A stretch of DNA of 64,000 nt, from NCBI RefSeq assembly GCF_007991635.1, contig NZ_BJYS01000028.1:43880-107879 (forward strand). Direction: 5' to 3'. A model generated the notes under the pieces. The model searched no databases. It had not been told where the DNA came from and saw only the letters and a program-made list of their open reading frames with translations. The stretch comes from Adhaeribacter aerolatus (lineage in GTDB: Bacteria; Bacteroidota; Bacteroidia; Cytophagales; Hymenobacteraceae). Below are positions 18,247 through 28,600 of this stretch, piece by piece; position 1 is the stretch's first letter, and the number at the start of each line of letters is the position of its first letter. The position numbers and the translations under genes were made by a program.

Positions 18247-20106
18247 TCAGCTATTTTCCTCGTAAAAATGCCCTATTTCGGAAACCTGTAAACTACGCAG
18301 CATCGATACTTTTTTATATTGGTGTTCCTGCATCCGCTGTAATATTCCGTCCAGCATCCGGATGGCTTCTAAAATATAAGGCCCTTTGTTCAGCATTACG
18401 CAGTCGGCGCGCTGGGCCATGGCCGCATCGGTAATTTCGGCGCGCGACGGGCGGCCTTTCTTGGCCAGACTTTCCAGTACCTGGGTAGCCCACACCACCG
18501 GCAAATGCGCCGCCTCGCAGAGCCATAATATTTCTTCCTGTACTTCGGCCAATCGTTGCCAGCCGCATTCTACGGCCAAATCGCCACGGGCAATCATAAT
18601 ACCGGCGGGGTAAGAGCGCATTACCGTTAGCAGCAGGTGTGGCAAATTCCGGAAGCCTTCCTTTGTCTCAATCTTCAGCATAATGGCTACGTGCCCGGCC
18701 CGGAGTTTCCGCAATTCTTCCTGCAGGGCCTCTACCATGTCCGGGTGATTCGCAAAGGAAAGGTTAATAATATCGGCGTATTTCACTACAAAAGCTAAAT
18801 CCTGCCGGTCTTTATCAGTGAGTTTATTCAGGCCTAGGTTGCTGTCGGGCAGATTAATGCCTTTGTCGGCGCGCAGGGTGCTACCGTTGTTGCCGGCCGA
18901 AGTAATTTTAACCAGCAGCGAATTTTTATTAACCTCTGCTATTTCGGCTTCTATTTTACCGTCGTCGAACAAAATGGGCTGGCCTACTTTTACCTGCGTA
19001 AAAACCTCGGGTAAGGTGCAGGAAATAAAAGCCGGCTGGGCCACCTGGCCTTCCTCGTTTAGCTGGGCCGGCTCGCCAGGCACCAGCTCTTTCCGGATGA
19101 CCAGCAAATCGTCTTTTTTCAACAGCAACGGCACTTCCAGTTCGGGCAATTCCTCTACTTCAGCCGTCAGGTTCGGTACCTGCCGGTTCTTCAGTTTCAG
19201 GCGGGTACCGGTAGAGATGTAAGAGGTTTTAAACAAATGCGCCACTACCCCACCGGCTTCCCGGCTGGCTACGTACAAAGTCCGTTTGCGCTGGCGGGTA
19301 TCTTTAAACTGCAGCTGATCGCCCTCTCCTAACTGGTTTACCCAATCAGCCGCTAAAGGTAAAATGGCATCTACCTTGAATGGTGGCGTTACGCCGGGGG
19401 CAGCCAGCCACACCTTAGCGGGCGCTATTACCTGCCCCAGTTCATCGCGGTACGGATGCACTTCCACCAGTTTGGGGCCGGGACGTAAAGGGCCGGTGCG
19501 CAGTTTAGGACCCATCAGGTCAAACAATACTTTACAACTTAGCCCCAGTTCCTGTTCGGCCAGGCGGATATTTTGTACCATTTTTACCCAAACTGATTTA
19601 TAGTCGTGGGCGCAGTTGATGCGGGCACAATTCATACCGGCGGCCATCATTTGCCGTACCAAATCGTAATCCGTTGCTAACTCCGTCGAGAAAGTAACCA
19701 TGATGCGCGAATTACGATCTGCCACAGTTGGGCCCAGCAAATCCTCCGTGTGTTTTTTAAGCAGGGCTGCACTATCGTCGAAAGAGATTTTTGGCTTGTT
19801 ATCGGCCGGCGCTTCCTGTTGGAGAGCGCAACAAAGCTGTTCGCGAACTGCCTGCAAGTTAGCCAGCACATGACCTTCGGACCGGCCCAGCGATGATAAA
19901 CCCAAACGTGCCAACTGCTCCTGCAAGCCCCGGATATCGTGGTGGCGCAGCGCCAGGTAATGCAGCAAATTAATGGTACTATCCTTAAAAGCAGGCTGCA
20001 CCTGGTTTACCTGCGGCATTAGTTTTTCTTCTAATTGCCGCGCTCCATTTTCCAGTGCATCCAGTTGGGCAACAATTTCCTGAAGCTGTTCTATATTTTT
20101 TTGCAT
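18247..20106 (-). CDS. Pyruvate-kinase-like protein with N-terminal helical extension and no C-domain
   Basis: The chain has 619 residues. Residues 1-120 are a helical, Leu/Gln/Glu-rich extension. From about 132 the pyruvate kinase barrel begins (TFSTELATDYDLVRQMMAAGMNCARINCAHD; canonical enzymes have NFSHG here). A beta-rich B domain is enlarged (about 200-400), and the barrel resumes with the catalytic lysine region MLKIETKEGF, the metal-binding MIARGDLAVECGW, and ATQVLESLAKKGRPSRAEITDAA. The next canonical block, MLSGETAKGxYP, is altered to MLNKGPYILEA. The chain ends about 50 residues later, so the allosteric C-terminal domain is absent. It could still make pyruvate from phosphoenolpyruvate, but this is a divergent subfamily. 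Confidence 0.8.
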   Translation of the reverse strand: MQKNIEQLQEIVAQLDALENGARQLEEKLMPQVNQVQPAFKDSTINLLHYLALRHHDIRGLQEQLARLGLSSLGRSEGHVLANLQAVREQLCCALQQEAPADNKPKISFDDSAALLKKHTEDLLGPTVADRNSRIMVTFSTELATDYDLVRQMMAAGMNCARINCAHDYKSVWVKMVQNIRLAEQELGLSCKVLFDLMGPKLRTGPLRPGPKLVEVHPYRDELGQVIAPAKVWLAAPGVTPPFKVDAILPLAADWVNQLGEGDQLQFKDTRQRKRTLYVASREAGGVVAHLFKTSYISTGTRLKLKNRQVPNLTAEVEELPELEVPLLLKKDDLLVIRKELVPGEPAQLNEEGQVAQPAFISCTLPEVFTQVKVGQPILFDDGKIEAEIAEVNKNSLLVKITSAGNNGSTLRADKGINLPDSNLGLNKLTDKDRQDLAFVVKYADIINLSFANHPDMVEALQEELRKLRAGHVAIMLKIETKEGFRNLPHLLLTVMRSYPAGIMIARGDLAVECGWQRLAEVQEEILWLCEAAHLPVVWATQVLESLAKKGRPSRAEITDAAMAQRADCVMLNKGPYILEAIRMLDGILQRMQEHQYKKVSMLRSLQVSEIGHFYEENS

Positions 20107-20302
20107 AGCTCTCCGGAATCTCCCTCCGGCTTGGTTAACAAATTAGGCAGGCTACCGGCCGAAAGAAATTTATGTTGCTATTTCTGCTGCCGGCCACCCA
20201 ATCATATTTCAATTAATAAACCACTTCTAATAGTAGCTTATACTTAAAGCCGTACGCATAGTTTATTTCTTTAGAACTAAGCAAATTTGGCGCGATACTT
20301 AA

Positions 20303-22663
20303 TTAAAAATTTACCCTAACCGAAACGCCGTACGTGCGCGGGTTACCTAAACGGGCGGCTCCAAAATTATAGGCATAATCCAGGTATCTTTTATCGCCCA
20401 GGTTACGGCCCCAAACAAAGACCTCAGCGCGCCGCGCTGCCAGCCCCAGCCGCGCATTAAATACGCTGTAAGCTTCTTGTTTTAGCTGGTTGGCCAAATC
20501 AAAATACTGGTTACCCAAATAACGCCATTCGCCCCGGGCAATAAGCCTAATCTTTTGCGAACTACCCAACTCATAACCGTATTGGGCGGCCAGCATCGAG
20601 GTGATATCGGGAGTAAATATTTGCCGGCTACCGTTTAAGGTTACCTGCTCGCCGTTCTGCGCCAGCACTAAGTCGGTGTATTTGGCATTCGTATAGCCTA
20701 AGTTGTAAGCTAGTTCTAAGCCATTTACGGGCGTAGCAGTCAGTTCGAGTTCGGCGCCTTTGCTGGTTAATTTACCGGCATTGCGGGTAATAACCAAGGC
20801 TTCGGGCAAAACCAGGGTTGGGATTTGCACATCGGTTACCTTGGTATAAAAACCGGTAATATTCAGCCGGAGCCGGTTTTCCAGGAAAGTATTTTTTAAC
20901 CCTACCTCAAAATTATTGCTGTACTCGGGTTTGTAAGCGTACAAAGGCGGCTGCGAAGGGTCGGATGATAATTGGGTAAAGCCACCCGCCCGGAAACCCC
21001 GGCTGTACGTAAAGTAAATGGTATTGCTTTCGGCCAGGTGATACGACAAACTAGCTTTGGGCGAGAATGCTTTAAAACTAGCTTTGGATGCCGTATCGGG
21101 CAGGGATACAATGGCTGCTTCCCCGTCCGGCTGAAATTCGCCGCGGATGCTTTGTTTGCGGCGTTCGTAATCGTAGCGCAAGCCGGCGGTCAAGTCTAGT
21201 TTGGGCAGAAGCTGGTAAGTGATCTGCCCGTACAAAGCTCCTCCGTAACTTTGCCCATTGTTAATATTAATGCTGGTAAAATTCGGGAAAGGTGCGCCTA
21301 CCAATTTGGCATCTGCTCCAAAATGGGTGCCTTGTTTTACCGGGTTATCGTTATAAAAACCGTAAGCGCTGGCAATCCAGTTAAAAGCCGGTTGGGTACT
21401 GGCCGGCGAAGTAAACCGGAATTCCTGGGTTCCTACCCGCACCTTGTTCCAATCGGAGCCATAATTATTCACAATCGAAACGGCATCAATCGGCGAAAAA
21501 TCGCCGTCGATGGGTTGGTTATAATAACGGTAATTAGCCTGATAAGCCGTTTGGGAAGAAAAATTAAAAGCCCGGCCGGCATAATTTACCGACAAAGAAC
21601 TGTTAGTAGTATTATCAATCATTTTGCCCACCGAATTCTGGTTTAACTCAAACGGGTTGGCAAATGCTTCTTCGGGGCTGGAAACTACCGGGAAAGTGCC
21701 TTCGTTGCGATTCGCGCTGTGTTTTACGTTTAGAGTAAGGTTCAGCCGGTCGTTGGCCAGATACTTCAGGTAATAATTACCCATGCTAACGTGCTGTTGG
21801 TCAAAGTCGGAATTGTTAAACAGGTTGGTATAAAATCCGGTTTGTTTCCGGAACAAGCCCGAGGCGCCCAAGAATAATTTATTTTTAACCAGCGGCGTGC
21901 GGATGCCGGCACTGTAGCGCTGTTGGCCGTAGTTGCCTAAATTAATTTCGGCAAAACCACTGGTTTGGTTCGTAGGCTGTTTGGTAATAATATTGATTAC
22001 GCCGCCCATGGCATTGCGGCCATACAGGGTGCCCTGGGGCCCGCGTAGCACTTCAATGCGTTCTATATCCAGCAATTCCGCTATATAAGTATCCAGGCCA
22101 AACTGGTTTACCCCGTCAATATACGTGGCCACGGCGGGGTCGTAAGACGTAGTGGTAATGCCCCGGATGGATGTTAAATTCCGGTTATCGCCCGGGTCAG
22201 CGGAATATAAGTTAGGCACAATAGCGGTAATATCGCGGCTGTTCCACAAGCGGTATTCCTGCACCTTCCGGCTCGAAAGCGCCGAAATACTAAAGGGTAC
22301 CCGCTGCAAATTTTCTTCTCTTTTCTGCGCAGTTACCGTTACTTCTTCCAGTTGCTTATTGGCCGCAACTAACTGAATAACCAATTCGGTGTTGTTGCCT
22401 GGCAGGGTAATGGTTCGGGTGGTAGTAGCATAACCCACCGCGCTAAACCGCACCTGATACTCTCCGGACGGAATATTTTGGATCGAGAACCGGCCCTGGT
22501 TATCGGAAGGTGCCCCGAAGTTGGTGTTCAGCAAATAAATAGTAGTCCCCGGAATACCCGTTCCATTATTATCCAGCACAACCCCCGAAAACTCCTGTAA
22601 TACCTGGGCATGGGCTATACCAATAAGTCCGCACAACCAAATTAAGAGTATATATTTTTTCAT
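20303..22663 (-). CDS. TonB-dependent outer-membrane receptor
   Basis: An outer-membrane importer energised by TonB. I start at the ATG at 22663, which gives a clean signal peptide (KKYILLIWLCGLIGIAHAQ). Then come a carboxypeptidase-regulatory-like domain (about residues 20-105, GVVLDNNGTGIPGTTIYLL to VRFSAVGY), a TonB-box-like and plug region (VTVTAQKREENLQRVPFSIS to INIITKQPTN) and a long beta-barrel ending in GVSVRVNF. The substrate is unknown: no SusD partner follows, which argues against a polysaccharide-utilisation locus; the wording of the plug resembles receptors for siderophores and other small ligands. Confidence 0.92.
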   Translation of the reverse strand: MKKYILLIWLCGLIGIAHAQVLQEFSGVVLDNNGTGIPGTTIYLLNTNFGAPSDNQGRFSIQNIPSGEYQVRFSAVGYATTTRTITLPGNNTELVIQLVAANKQLEEVTVTAQKREENLQRVPFSISALSSRKVQEYRLWNSRDITAIVPNLYSADPGDNRNLTSIRGITTTSYDPAVATYIDGVNQFGLDTYIAELLDIERIEVLRGPQGTLYGRNAMGGVINIITKQPTNQTSGFAEINLGNYGQQRYSAGIRTPLVKNKLFLGASGLFRKQTGFYTNLFNNSDFDQQHVSMGNYYLKYLANDRLNLTLNVKHSANRNEGTFPVVSSPEEAFANPFELNQNSVGKMIDNTTNSSLSVNYAGRAFNFSSQTAYQANYRYYNQPIDGDFSPIDAVSIVNNYGSDWNKVRVGTQEFRFTSPASTQPAFNWIASAYGFYNDNPVKQGTHFGADAKLVGAPFPNFTSININNGQSYGGALYGQITYQLLPKLDLTAGLRYDYERRKQSIRGEFQPDGEAAIVSLPDTASKASFKAFSPKASLSYHLAESNTIYFTYSRGFRAGGFTQLSSDPSQPPLYAYKPEYSNNFEVGLKNTFLENRLRLNITGFYTKVTDVQIPTLVLPEALVITRNAGKLTSKGAELELTATPVNGLELAYNLGYTNAKYTDLVLAQNGEQVTLNGSRQIFTPDITSMLAAQYGYELGSSQKIRLIARGEWRYLGNQYFDLANQLKQEAYSVFNARLGLAARRAEVFVWGRNLGDKRYLDYAYNFGAARLGNPRTYGVSVRVNF

Positions 22664-23003
22664 AACGTTTAAACTAAAGAAATCCCAATCATAAAACACC
22701 TAAGACCTATACAGCCCTACACGCCTGCTGCTAAAGTTGTAATAATCACTTTAAAATTAAAGGCCCTTGTTTAATTAAATAAAGGAGGGCAACCGATTTA
22801 TCTGACCAATTTAAGTTTACGAAGCAGTCAGTGCTAGTTTTACCCACCCTATAGCATTTAAAGCTGGTTTGGCAGTTAAAAATATTCATTACGCACTACC
22901 CGTTTAGGATTGATGCTTCGGTTATTCCAAAAAATTATACGGTGGGCATTTTTATTTCAACATATAACCGGTAGATTTTAGCTCTAAACTTAAAAAGCTG
23001 CCC
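22664..23003. other. Divergent intergenic region
   Basis: About 340 bases between the divergent TonB-receptor and lactonase genes. Promoters for both must lie here. The best plus-strand near-match is TAGATTTT at about 22974, one base off the -7 consensus. No iron-box-like palindrome stands out and I see no RNA gene. Confidence 0.35.
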
Positions 23004-24065
23004 ATGCGCGGAAAGAACATTCTGGGAACTGCCCTGATTTTAGCTTGTTTATGCACGGCGGAAGCATGCCGCCAGAAACAACCCCCAACCACAACCATGA
23101 CCGAAAAAGAAAGTAATTTAACCCCAACTAGCTACAAAACTACCGGCACCATCGAGCGGCTGGATGCTGCCCTGGATAATTTAATCTCGCCGGATGCCAA
23201 AATAGAAATATTGGCAAATGGCTTCGAGTGGGCCGAAGGGCCGCTCTGGCTAGCAGAACAAAACAAACTGTTGTTTTCGGATATTCCGCCTAATAAAATA
23301 TTTGAGTGGAGCGAAGAAGGTGGGTTAAAATTATACCTGACGCCATCCGGCTATACCAGTACGCAGGTCCGGGGCGGCGAAGTAGGCTCAAATGCCTTAA
23401 TCCTTGACAAACAAGGCCGGTTGGTATTGTGCCAGCACGGCGACCGCCGCATGGCCCGCATGGAAGCGCCGCTGGATCAGCCCAAACCAAATTATATAAC
23501 CCTGGCCGATAAGTACGAAGGAAAACGCTTAAACAGCCCCAATGATGCGGTTTACAAAAGCAACGGCGATTTATATTTTACCGATCCGCCGTACGGCCTG
23601 GAAAAGAATGCCGACGATCCGGCCAAAGAAATTCCATTTCAGGGCGTTTACCGGGTAACTGCAGACGGCTCTATTCACCTGTTAACAAAAGAACTTAGCC
23701 GCCCCAACGGCCTGGCTTTCTCGCCCGATGAAAAAACCTTATACGTAGCTAACTCCGATCCCCAAAGAGCTATCTGGATGGCCTATGACGTGCAACCAAA
23801 CGGCAATATTTCGAATGGCCGGCTATTTTACGATGCTACCCCTCTCTCCAAAAATGAAAAAGGCTTACCCGATGGCTTAAAAATAAACCGGCAAGGCTTT
23901 TTATTCGCTACCGGGCCGGGTGGCGTCCTCATATTTGATAAAAATGCGAAACACCTGGGCACCATTCGCACCGGCGAAGCCACTTCAAACTGCACCTTTA
24001 ATGCCGACGAAAGCATTTTGTACCTGACAGCCGATGATTACATAATGCGGGTAAAGCTGAAATAA
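23004..24065 (+). CDS. SMP-30/gluconolactonase-family lipoprotein
   Basis: A six-bladed beta-propeller lactonase exported to the periplasm. The N-terminus is hydrophobic and ends in TAEAC, a lipobox-like site. The metal-binding residues of the family appear in order: Glu in FEWAEGPLW, Asn in LNSPNDAVYKSNGDLYFTDP, and Asp in GLPDGLKINRQGFLFAT. PNGLAFSPDEKTLYVANSDP is a typical propeller blade. Such enzymes open gluconolactone or related sugar lactones; the substrate here is not certain. It is in the same direction as the CsbD gene but about 100 bases away. Confidence 0.88.
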   Translation: MRGKNILGTALILACLCTAEACRQKQPPTTTMTEKESNLTPTSYKTTGTIERLDAALDNLISPDAKIEILANGFEWAEGPLWLAEQNKLLFSDIPPNKIFEWSEEGGLKLYLTPSGYTSTQVRGGEVGSNALILDKQGRLVLCQHGDRRMARMEAPLDQPKPNYITLADKYEGKRLNSPNDAVYKSNGDLYFTDPPYGLEKNADDPAKEIPFQGVYRVTADGSIHLLTKELSRPNGLAFSPDEKTLYVANSDPQRAIWMAYDVQPNGNISNGRLFYDATPLSKNEKGLPDGLKINRQGFLFATGPGGVLIFDKNAKHLGTIRTGEATSNCTFNADESILYLTADDYIMRVKLK

Positions 24066-24165
24066 CCGGTTTTAAACAAGATTTTTCTGGATTATGGCTC
24101 CATAAAGCAAAAACTAAAGCTGATTGGATTCGTATAATTTTCTACCCCAACTAAAAATAAGCGCT

Positions 24166-24393
24166 ATGGAATACTACTATTATAATCGTCAGGATGATCT
24201 GTTTGAAGGCCAGGAATTAAAAACCCATTTTAACTGGAATGAACTGAAAGCCAAAGCGCGGCAACAATATAGCCATTTAACCAACGATGACCTGGAATAT
24301 ACTTCTGGCCGGCAGGAAGAATGGTTTCACCAATTGTCTACCAAATTGGGCCGCTCCGTTGATGATGTAAAAGATTGGTTCCGGCATTTGTAA
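24166..24393 (+). CDS. CsbD-like stress protein
   Basis: A 75-residue cytoplasmic protein when started at the ATG at 24166; a TTG at 24124 would add 14 residues that do not look like the family. The CsbD-type core is WNELKAKARQQYSHLTNDDLEYTSG followed by a second helix LSTKLGRSVDDVKDWF. The same arrangement forms the C-terminal half of the YtxH-CsbD fusion at 5563-5964. The N-terminus is unusually rich in Tyr (MEYYYYN). It is followed by a strong terminator. Confidence 0.75.
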   Translation: MEYYYYNRQDDLFEGQELKTHFNWNELKAKARQQYSHLTNDDLEYTSGRQEEWFHQLSTKLGRSVDDVKDWFRHL

Positions 24394-24404
24394 ATTTTAA
24401 AGAT

Positions 24405-24450
24405 AAAAGTCGAAGCCCTGCTCTACCTGTAGAACAGGGCTTCGACTTTT
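24405..24450. terminator. Terminator after the CsbD gene
   Basis: A perfect 16-base stem (24405-24420 and 24435-24450; GC-rich core GTCGAAGCCCTG) with a 14-base loop, AAAA at the start of the left arm and TTTT at the end of the right arm. It lies 12 bases past the CsbD stop and can also end minus-strand transcripts of the efflux locus. Confidence 0.9.
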
Positions 24451-24534
24451 ACTGGGCTTTGGTCTGGTATACTTTTATTGCTTAGGTGTGAACAACAACA
24501 AAAGCTTAGCTGGAACCCATGCCGCCAGGCAATT

Positions 24535-25683
24535 TTACTCCTCTTCTTCCGCATTGGCCTGCATGGCCAATAAATTGTGAGCACCCTTTACAGCAATCTT
24601 GCCGGAGTTTTCCAACGCTGCCGGTAAATTAACCTGTATCATTTCGCCGTTTTTAATGCCGGTGGTTACCGGCACACGTCTAAATTGGTGGTTACCCTCC
24701 TCTACAAATACAAAAGCTTGTCCTTCAAACTGTACCACGGCTGTTTCGGGCAAGGCAGTTACCTCCTCGTTTTCGGTTTTGATGGTGGCCGTTAAAAACA
24801 TACCAGGCAGCAGTTCCGGCTCGGAATCAGCAATATGGGCATGTACCGGAATGGTTTTATTTGCATCAACGGTCCGGCCCACAATGGCAATTTTGGCCGT
24901 TCGCTCCGTGGGGTCATTGGCTAATTTAAACTTTACCGGCTGACCTACCCGTAACTTGGGTATGTCCTTTTCAAAAACATTCAGCTTCAGGTGTAAATCT
25001 TCGGTATTTACCAGTTCAAATAAAACATCGGAGGTGTTAATCATGCTGCCCAAATTGGCATTCACACTTTTCACGTAGCCGTTTATCGGCGACAAAATAT
25101 TAACATACCGGGTAATACCGGCATTATTTAACCGATTCGGGTCGATATTTATCATGAGTAGTTTTTGCCGTAAACCGGCGCGGTTATTTTTCAACAACTG
25201 CAACTCGGCAGTTGCCTGCTGAAAATTTTTCAAGGCCGCAACTTTTTCCTGGGTCAATTCCCGCTGGCGGGCGTATTCGAGTTCGGCCAGTTGAAGCTTG
25301 GTTTGGGTATCGAGGTACTCTTGTTGCAACTGCACATAATCGGGATGCTCCAGTACCGCCAATACCTGGCCTTTCCGGATGCGGGAGCCGGGCATTAAAT
25401 TGGTTTTGCGCAGAAAACCACCATAGGGTACCGCTACATTTACCAGGCCGGAGGGTGGCACATCTACTTCGCCGGATAATTGTAGCATTGCTCCCATTTT
25501 AATCTTTTGGGGGCTGCCCAACGCCAGGCCAATATTCTGGAATTGCTTTTGTGTTAAGGTCAGGTTTTCCGGTGCGGGGGCCGGCGCTTCGGTAGCTGCC
25601 TCCGCCGGATTTTCTTTTTCGCCGCAACCGCTTAAGAATAAGCCAGCCGCTAAAACGTATATAATAATTAAGGTTGATTTCAT
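24535..25683 (-). CDS. RND efflux periplasmic adaptor (membrane fusion protein)
   Basis: A HlyD/CusB-family adaptor that bridges the RND pump and the outer-membrane channel. The signal peptide ends in the lipobox LFLSGC, so it is lipid-anchored in the periplasm. The domain order is visible: a beta-barrel/lipoyl half-motif (VAVPYGGFLRKTNLMPGSRI), an alpha-helical hairpin (about residues 115-185, Gln/Leu/Glu-rich), the second lipoyl half (ILSPINGYVKSVNANLGSMI), and a C-terminal membrane-proximal domain. The end is acidic (NAEEEE). It starts 2 bases after the pump gene's stop, so the two are translationally coupled. Confidence 0.92.
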   Translation of the reverse strand: MKSTLIIIYVLAAGLFLSGCGEKENPAEAATEAPAPAPENLTLTQKQFQNIGLALGSPQKIKMGAMLQLSGEVDVPPSGLVNVAVPYGGFLRKTNLMPGSRIRKGQVLAVLEHPDYVQLQQEYLDTQTKLQLAELEYARQRELTQEKVAALKNFQQATAELQLLKNNRAGLRQKLLMINIDPNRLNNAGITRYVNILSPINGYVKSVNANLGSMINTSDVLFELVNTEDLHLKLNVFEKDIPKLRVGQPVKFKLANDPTERTAKIAIVGRTVDANKTIPVHAHIADSEPELLPGMFLTATIKTENEEVTALPETAVVQFEGQAFVFVEEGNHQFRRVPVTTGIKNGEMIQVNLPAALENSGKIAVKGAHNLLAMQANAEEEE

Positions 25684-25685
25684 GA

Positions 25686-28600
25686 TTAATTACCTTTTAA
25701 ATATTCTAACTGATGTAAATTAAGCCGGTAGTCCAGCAACAACTGTAAATAATTTTGCCGGATGCGGAGCACCTGGTCGGCAGCCTGTAAATAGTTCAGG
25801 TACCCGGCTTCGCCATTGCGGTAAGCTTTATCGGCTTGATGCAGCGCCAGATTGGCATTGACCAGTACCTGGGTTTGGTAAAAGTCGAGGCTATTGCGCA
25901 AGCGCTGCTGATTTTCCAAAGCAGCTTTCATATTATTCTGCAATTGTATTTCCTGGTTCTTCAAATCGGCCTGGGCAATTTGTTCTCTTAAGCCGGCGGC
26001 TTTTACACGGGCTGACTGGGCACCAAAGAACAAGGGCAGCGCAATACCTGCTTCCACCCCTTGAAAGCGGTCGCCGCGCCCATAATATTGAGAACCGCCG
26101 TCCACCTCGTAAGTACCGGTCAGTGATTGGTTAAAATAACCCAGCGTAATATCCGGACTAAATTTGCTTTTTTCGGCCCGTTGTTCCCGTTCGGCTACGG
26201 TAACCTGCTGCCGGTAAACGCCCAGCAACGGATGGTTAAGTTCCGGCGGAGACACAGGATTAGAACCTTCTTCCCGGCGGAGTTTTTCCGGTAAAATATT
26301 CAGCGGCTCGGGAGCCTGCACCAATGCATTTAAGCCTGCCATTTGTACATTTATCTCCGTTTCGTTTTGCCGGAGGCGATCAGCAAGTTCCAGGCGCTGG
26401 GTAGTGGCGGTGGTTTTTTCCAGCAGGCCACTTTCGCCGGTCCGGAATTTTACGTCGGCAGCGCGTTCCAGCATTTTAAAAATGCTGTCCTGCCGTTGCA
26501 GCAATGTATTTTGCTCAAATAAATAAGCCAGACGCACATACACGCTTTTTACCTGGTAGTTCAGCTCGTGCTGCTGGGTTTGCAGTTGTTTCTGGCTGAA
26601 TAATTTTTGTTCGTTCAGCAAATTCTTTTGTGCTTTATAGGCTCCCGGCGCCGAAAAACTCTGGGTAATACCTACCCGGTTATCAATGTAGGGGCTGTTT
26701 AATTTACCTTCGGAATAATCAATATAGGTTTTAGGTAAATCGAGAGCGGTCTTTTTTAAAGCCGAGCGCATTTCTACCTCTAGCCCCGCTTTCCGGATTA
26801 AACCGTTGTTTTCCTGCGCCAGTTGCAGCACCTGTGCCAGCGGCATGGGCTGACGCTGTTGCGCCGAGGCTGCTAAGGGCCCGAGTACCAGCATAGATGC
26901 CACCAGAACCTTTTTCACCCGCAATCCTCTTTCGGAGAAATAATATATTACCGGCAGCACCACGAGGGTTAGTAAAGTAGCCGATATCAGTCCGCCAATT
27001 ACTACGGTGGCCAACGGCTTCTGCACCTCGGCCCCCGCCGAATTGGAAAGTGCCATAGGTAAAAAGCCCAACGAAGCTACCGTGGCCGTCATAATAATAG
27101 GCCGGAGACGGGCAGCGGTTCCTTTCCGGATTATTTCTTCTAGATCGGTCAGGCCGCTTTCTTTTAATTGGTTAAAGTAGCCAATCATTACAATGCCGTT
27201 GAGTACCGCCACACCGAACAAGGCAATAAACCCTACGCCCGCCGAAATACTAAAAGGCATGTCGCGGAGCAGCAATGCAAATATGCCCCCGATGGCCGAA
27301 AGCGGAATGGCCGTAAATATTAATATTGATTGCTTAATGGATTTAAAAGCGAAGAACAGTAACAAGAAGATGAGGAGCAGCGCCAACGGCACCGCCACCG
27401 ATAACCGGTTTTTGGCTTCGATTAAATTCTGGAACTGACCGCCGTAGGTGACTGCGTAACCCACCGGCAGCTTTAATTTAGATTCAACCTTGCCTTGAAT
27501 TTCGTCCACAATGCTTTGCACATCGCGATTCCGGACGTTAAAGCCCACCGAAATCCGGCGCTTGGTACCATCCCGCTGAATCTGGTTAGGGCCTTCTTTC
27601 ATTTCTACTGTAGCGAGCTGGTGCAACGGAATCTGGAAACCCGCGGCGTTGCTCACAAATAAATTCTGCACATCCGAAATATCCTTCCGATCCTGTTCAT
27701 CCAGACGCACTACCAAATCGAACCGTTTTTCACCTTCGTACACCTGGCCGGCCTCTTCGCCGGCGAAAGCTGCCGTTACGGTGCGGTTTACCTCGTTAAT
27801 GCTTAAACCGTACTTGGCTAAATTTTCGCGGTTATAGCCTACCATTATTTGAGGCAGTCCGGTCATTTTTTCAATGTATAAATCCTGGGCACCCGCTACC
27901 GGACTAATTAATTTACCCAACTTTTCGGCGTAAACGGCCAGGGTATCGAGGTCTTCGCCGTATATTTTTACCACCACATCCTGGCGGGCACCGGTCATTA
28001 ATTCGTTAAAACGCATTTGTATGGGCTGCTGCACCCCAAAAGAAGCCTGGGGCAAATTCTCCGACAGGGTTTCGGATATTTTATTCGCCAGTTCTTCGCG
28101 GTTTTTGGCGCTCGTCCACTCGCTTTGTTCTTTCAATACCACTATCATATCGCCTAACTCTACCGGGTTGGGCTCAGTGGGCACTTCGGCAGAACCAATC
28201 TTCGTAACCACTTTTTCTACTTCCGGAAAAGTTTTCTTCAGCAGACCCGACGCTTTCTGTACGACTTCAATGGTTTCGTTTAAAGAGCTGCCCGTAAGCA
28301 CGCGGGTTTCAATGGCAAAATCGCCTTCGTCTAAAGACGGAATAAATTCGCCGCCCATGCGGGAAAACAAAAACAACGACAGAGCAAAAAGGCCGATGGC
28401 CACCAAAAGTACCGCTCCCTTCAGGCGCATGGCCAGGTTGAGCAGTGGTTGATAAGCCCGGTTAATGGCCCGCATTATTTTGTCCGAAATATTTTCTTTG
28501 TGCTCGGTGCGGCGACTCAGCACCAGCGAGGCCATCATGGGCACGTACGTCAGCGACAGCAAAAACGCCCCCAGAATAGCAAAGGCTACGGTCTGAGCCA

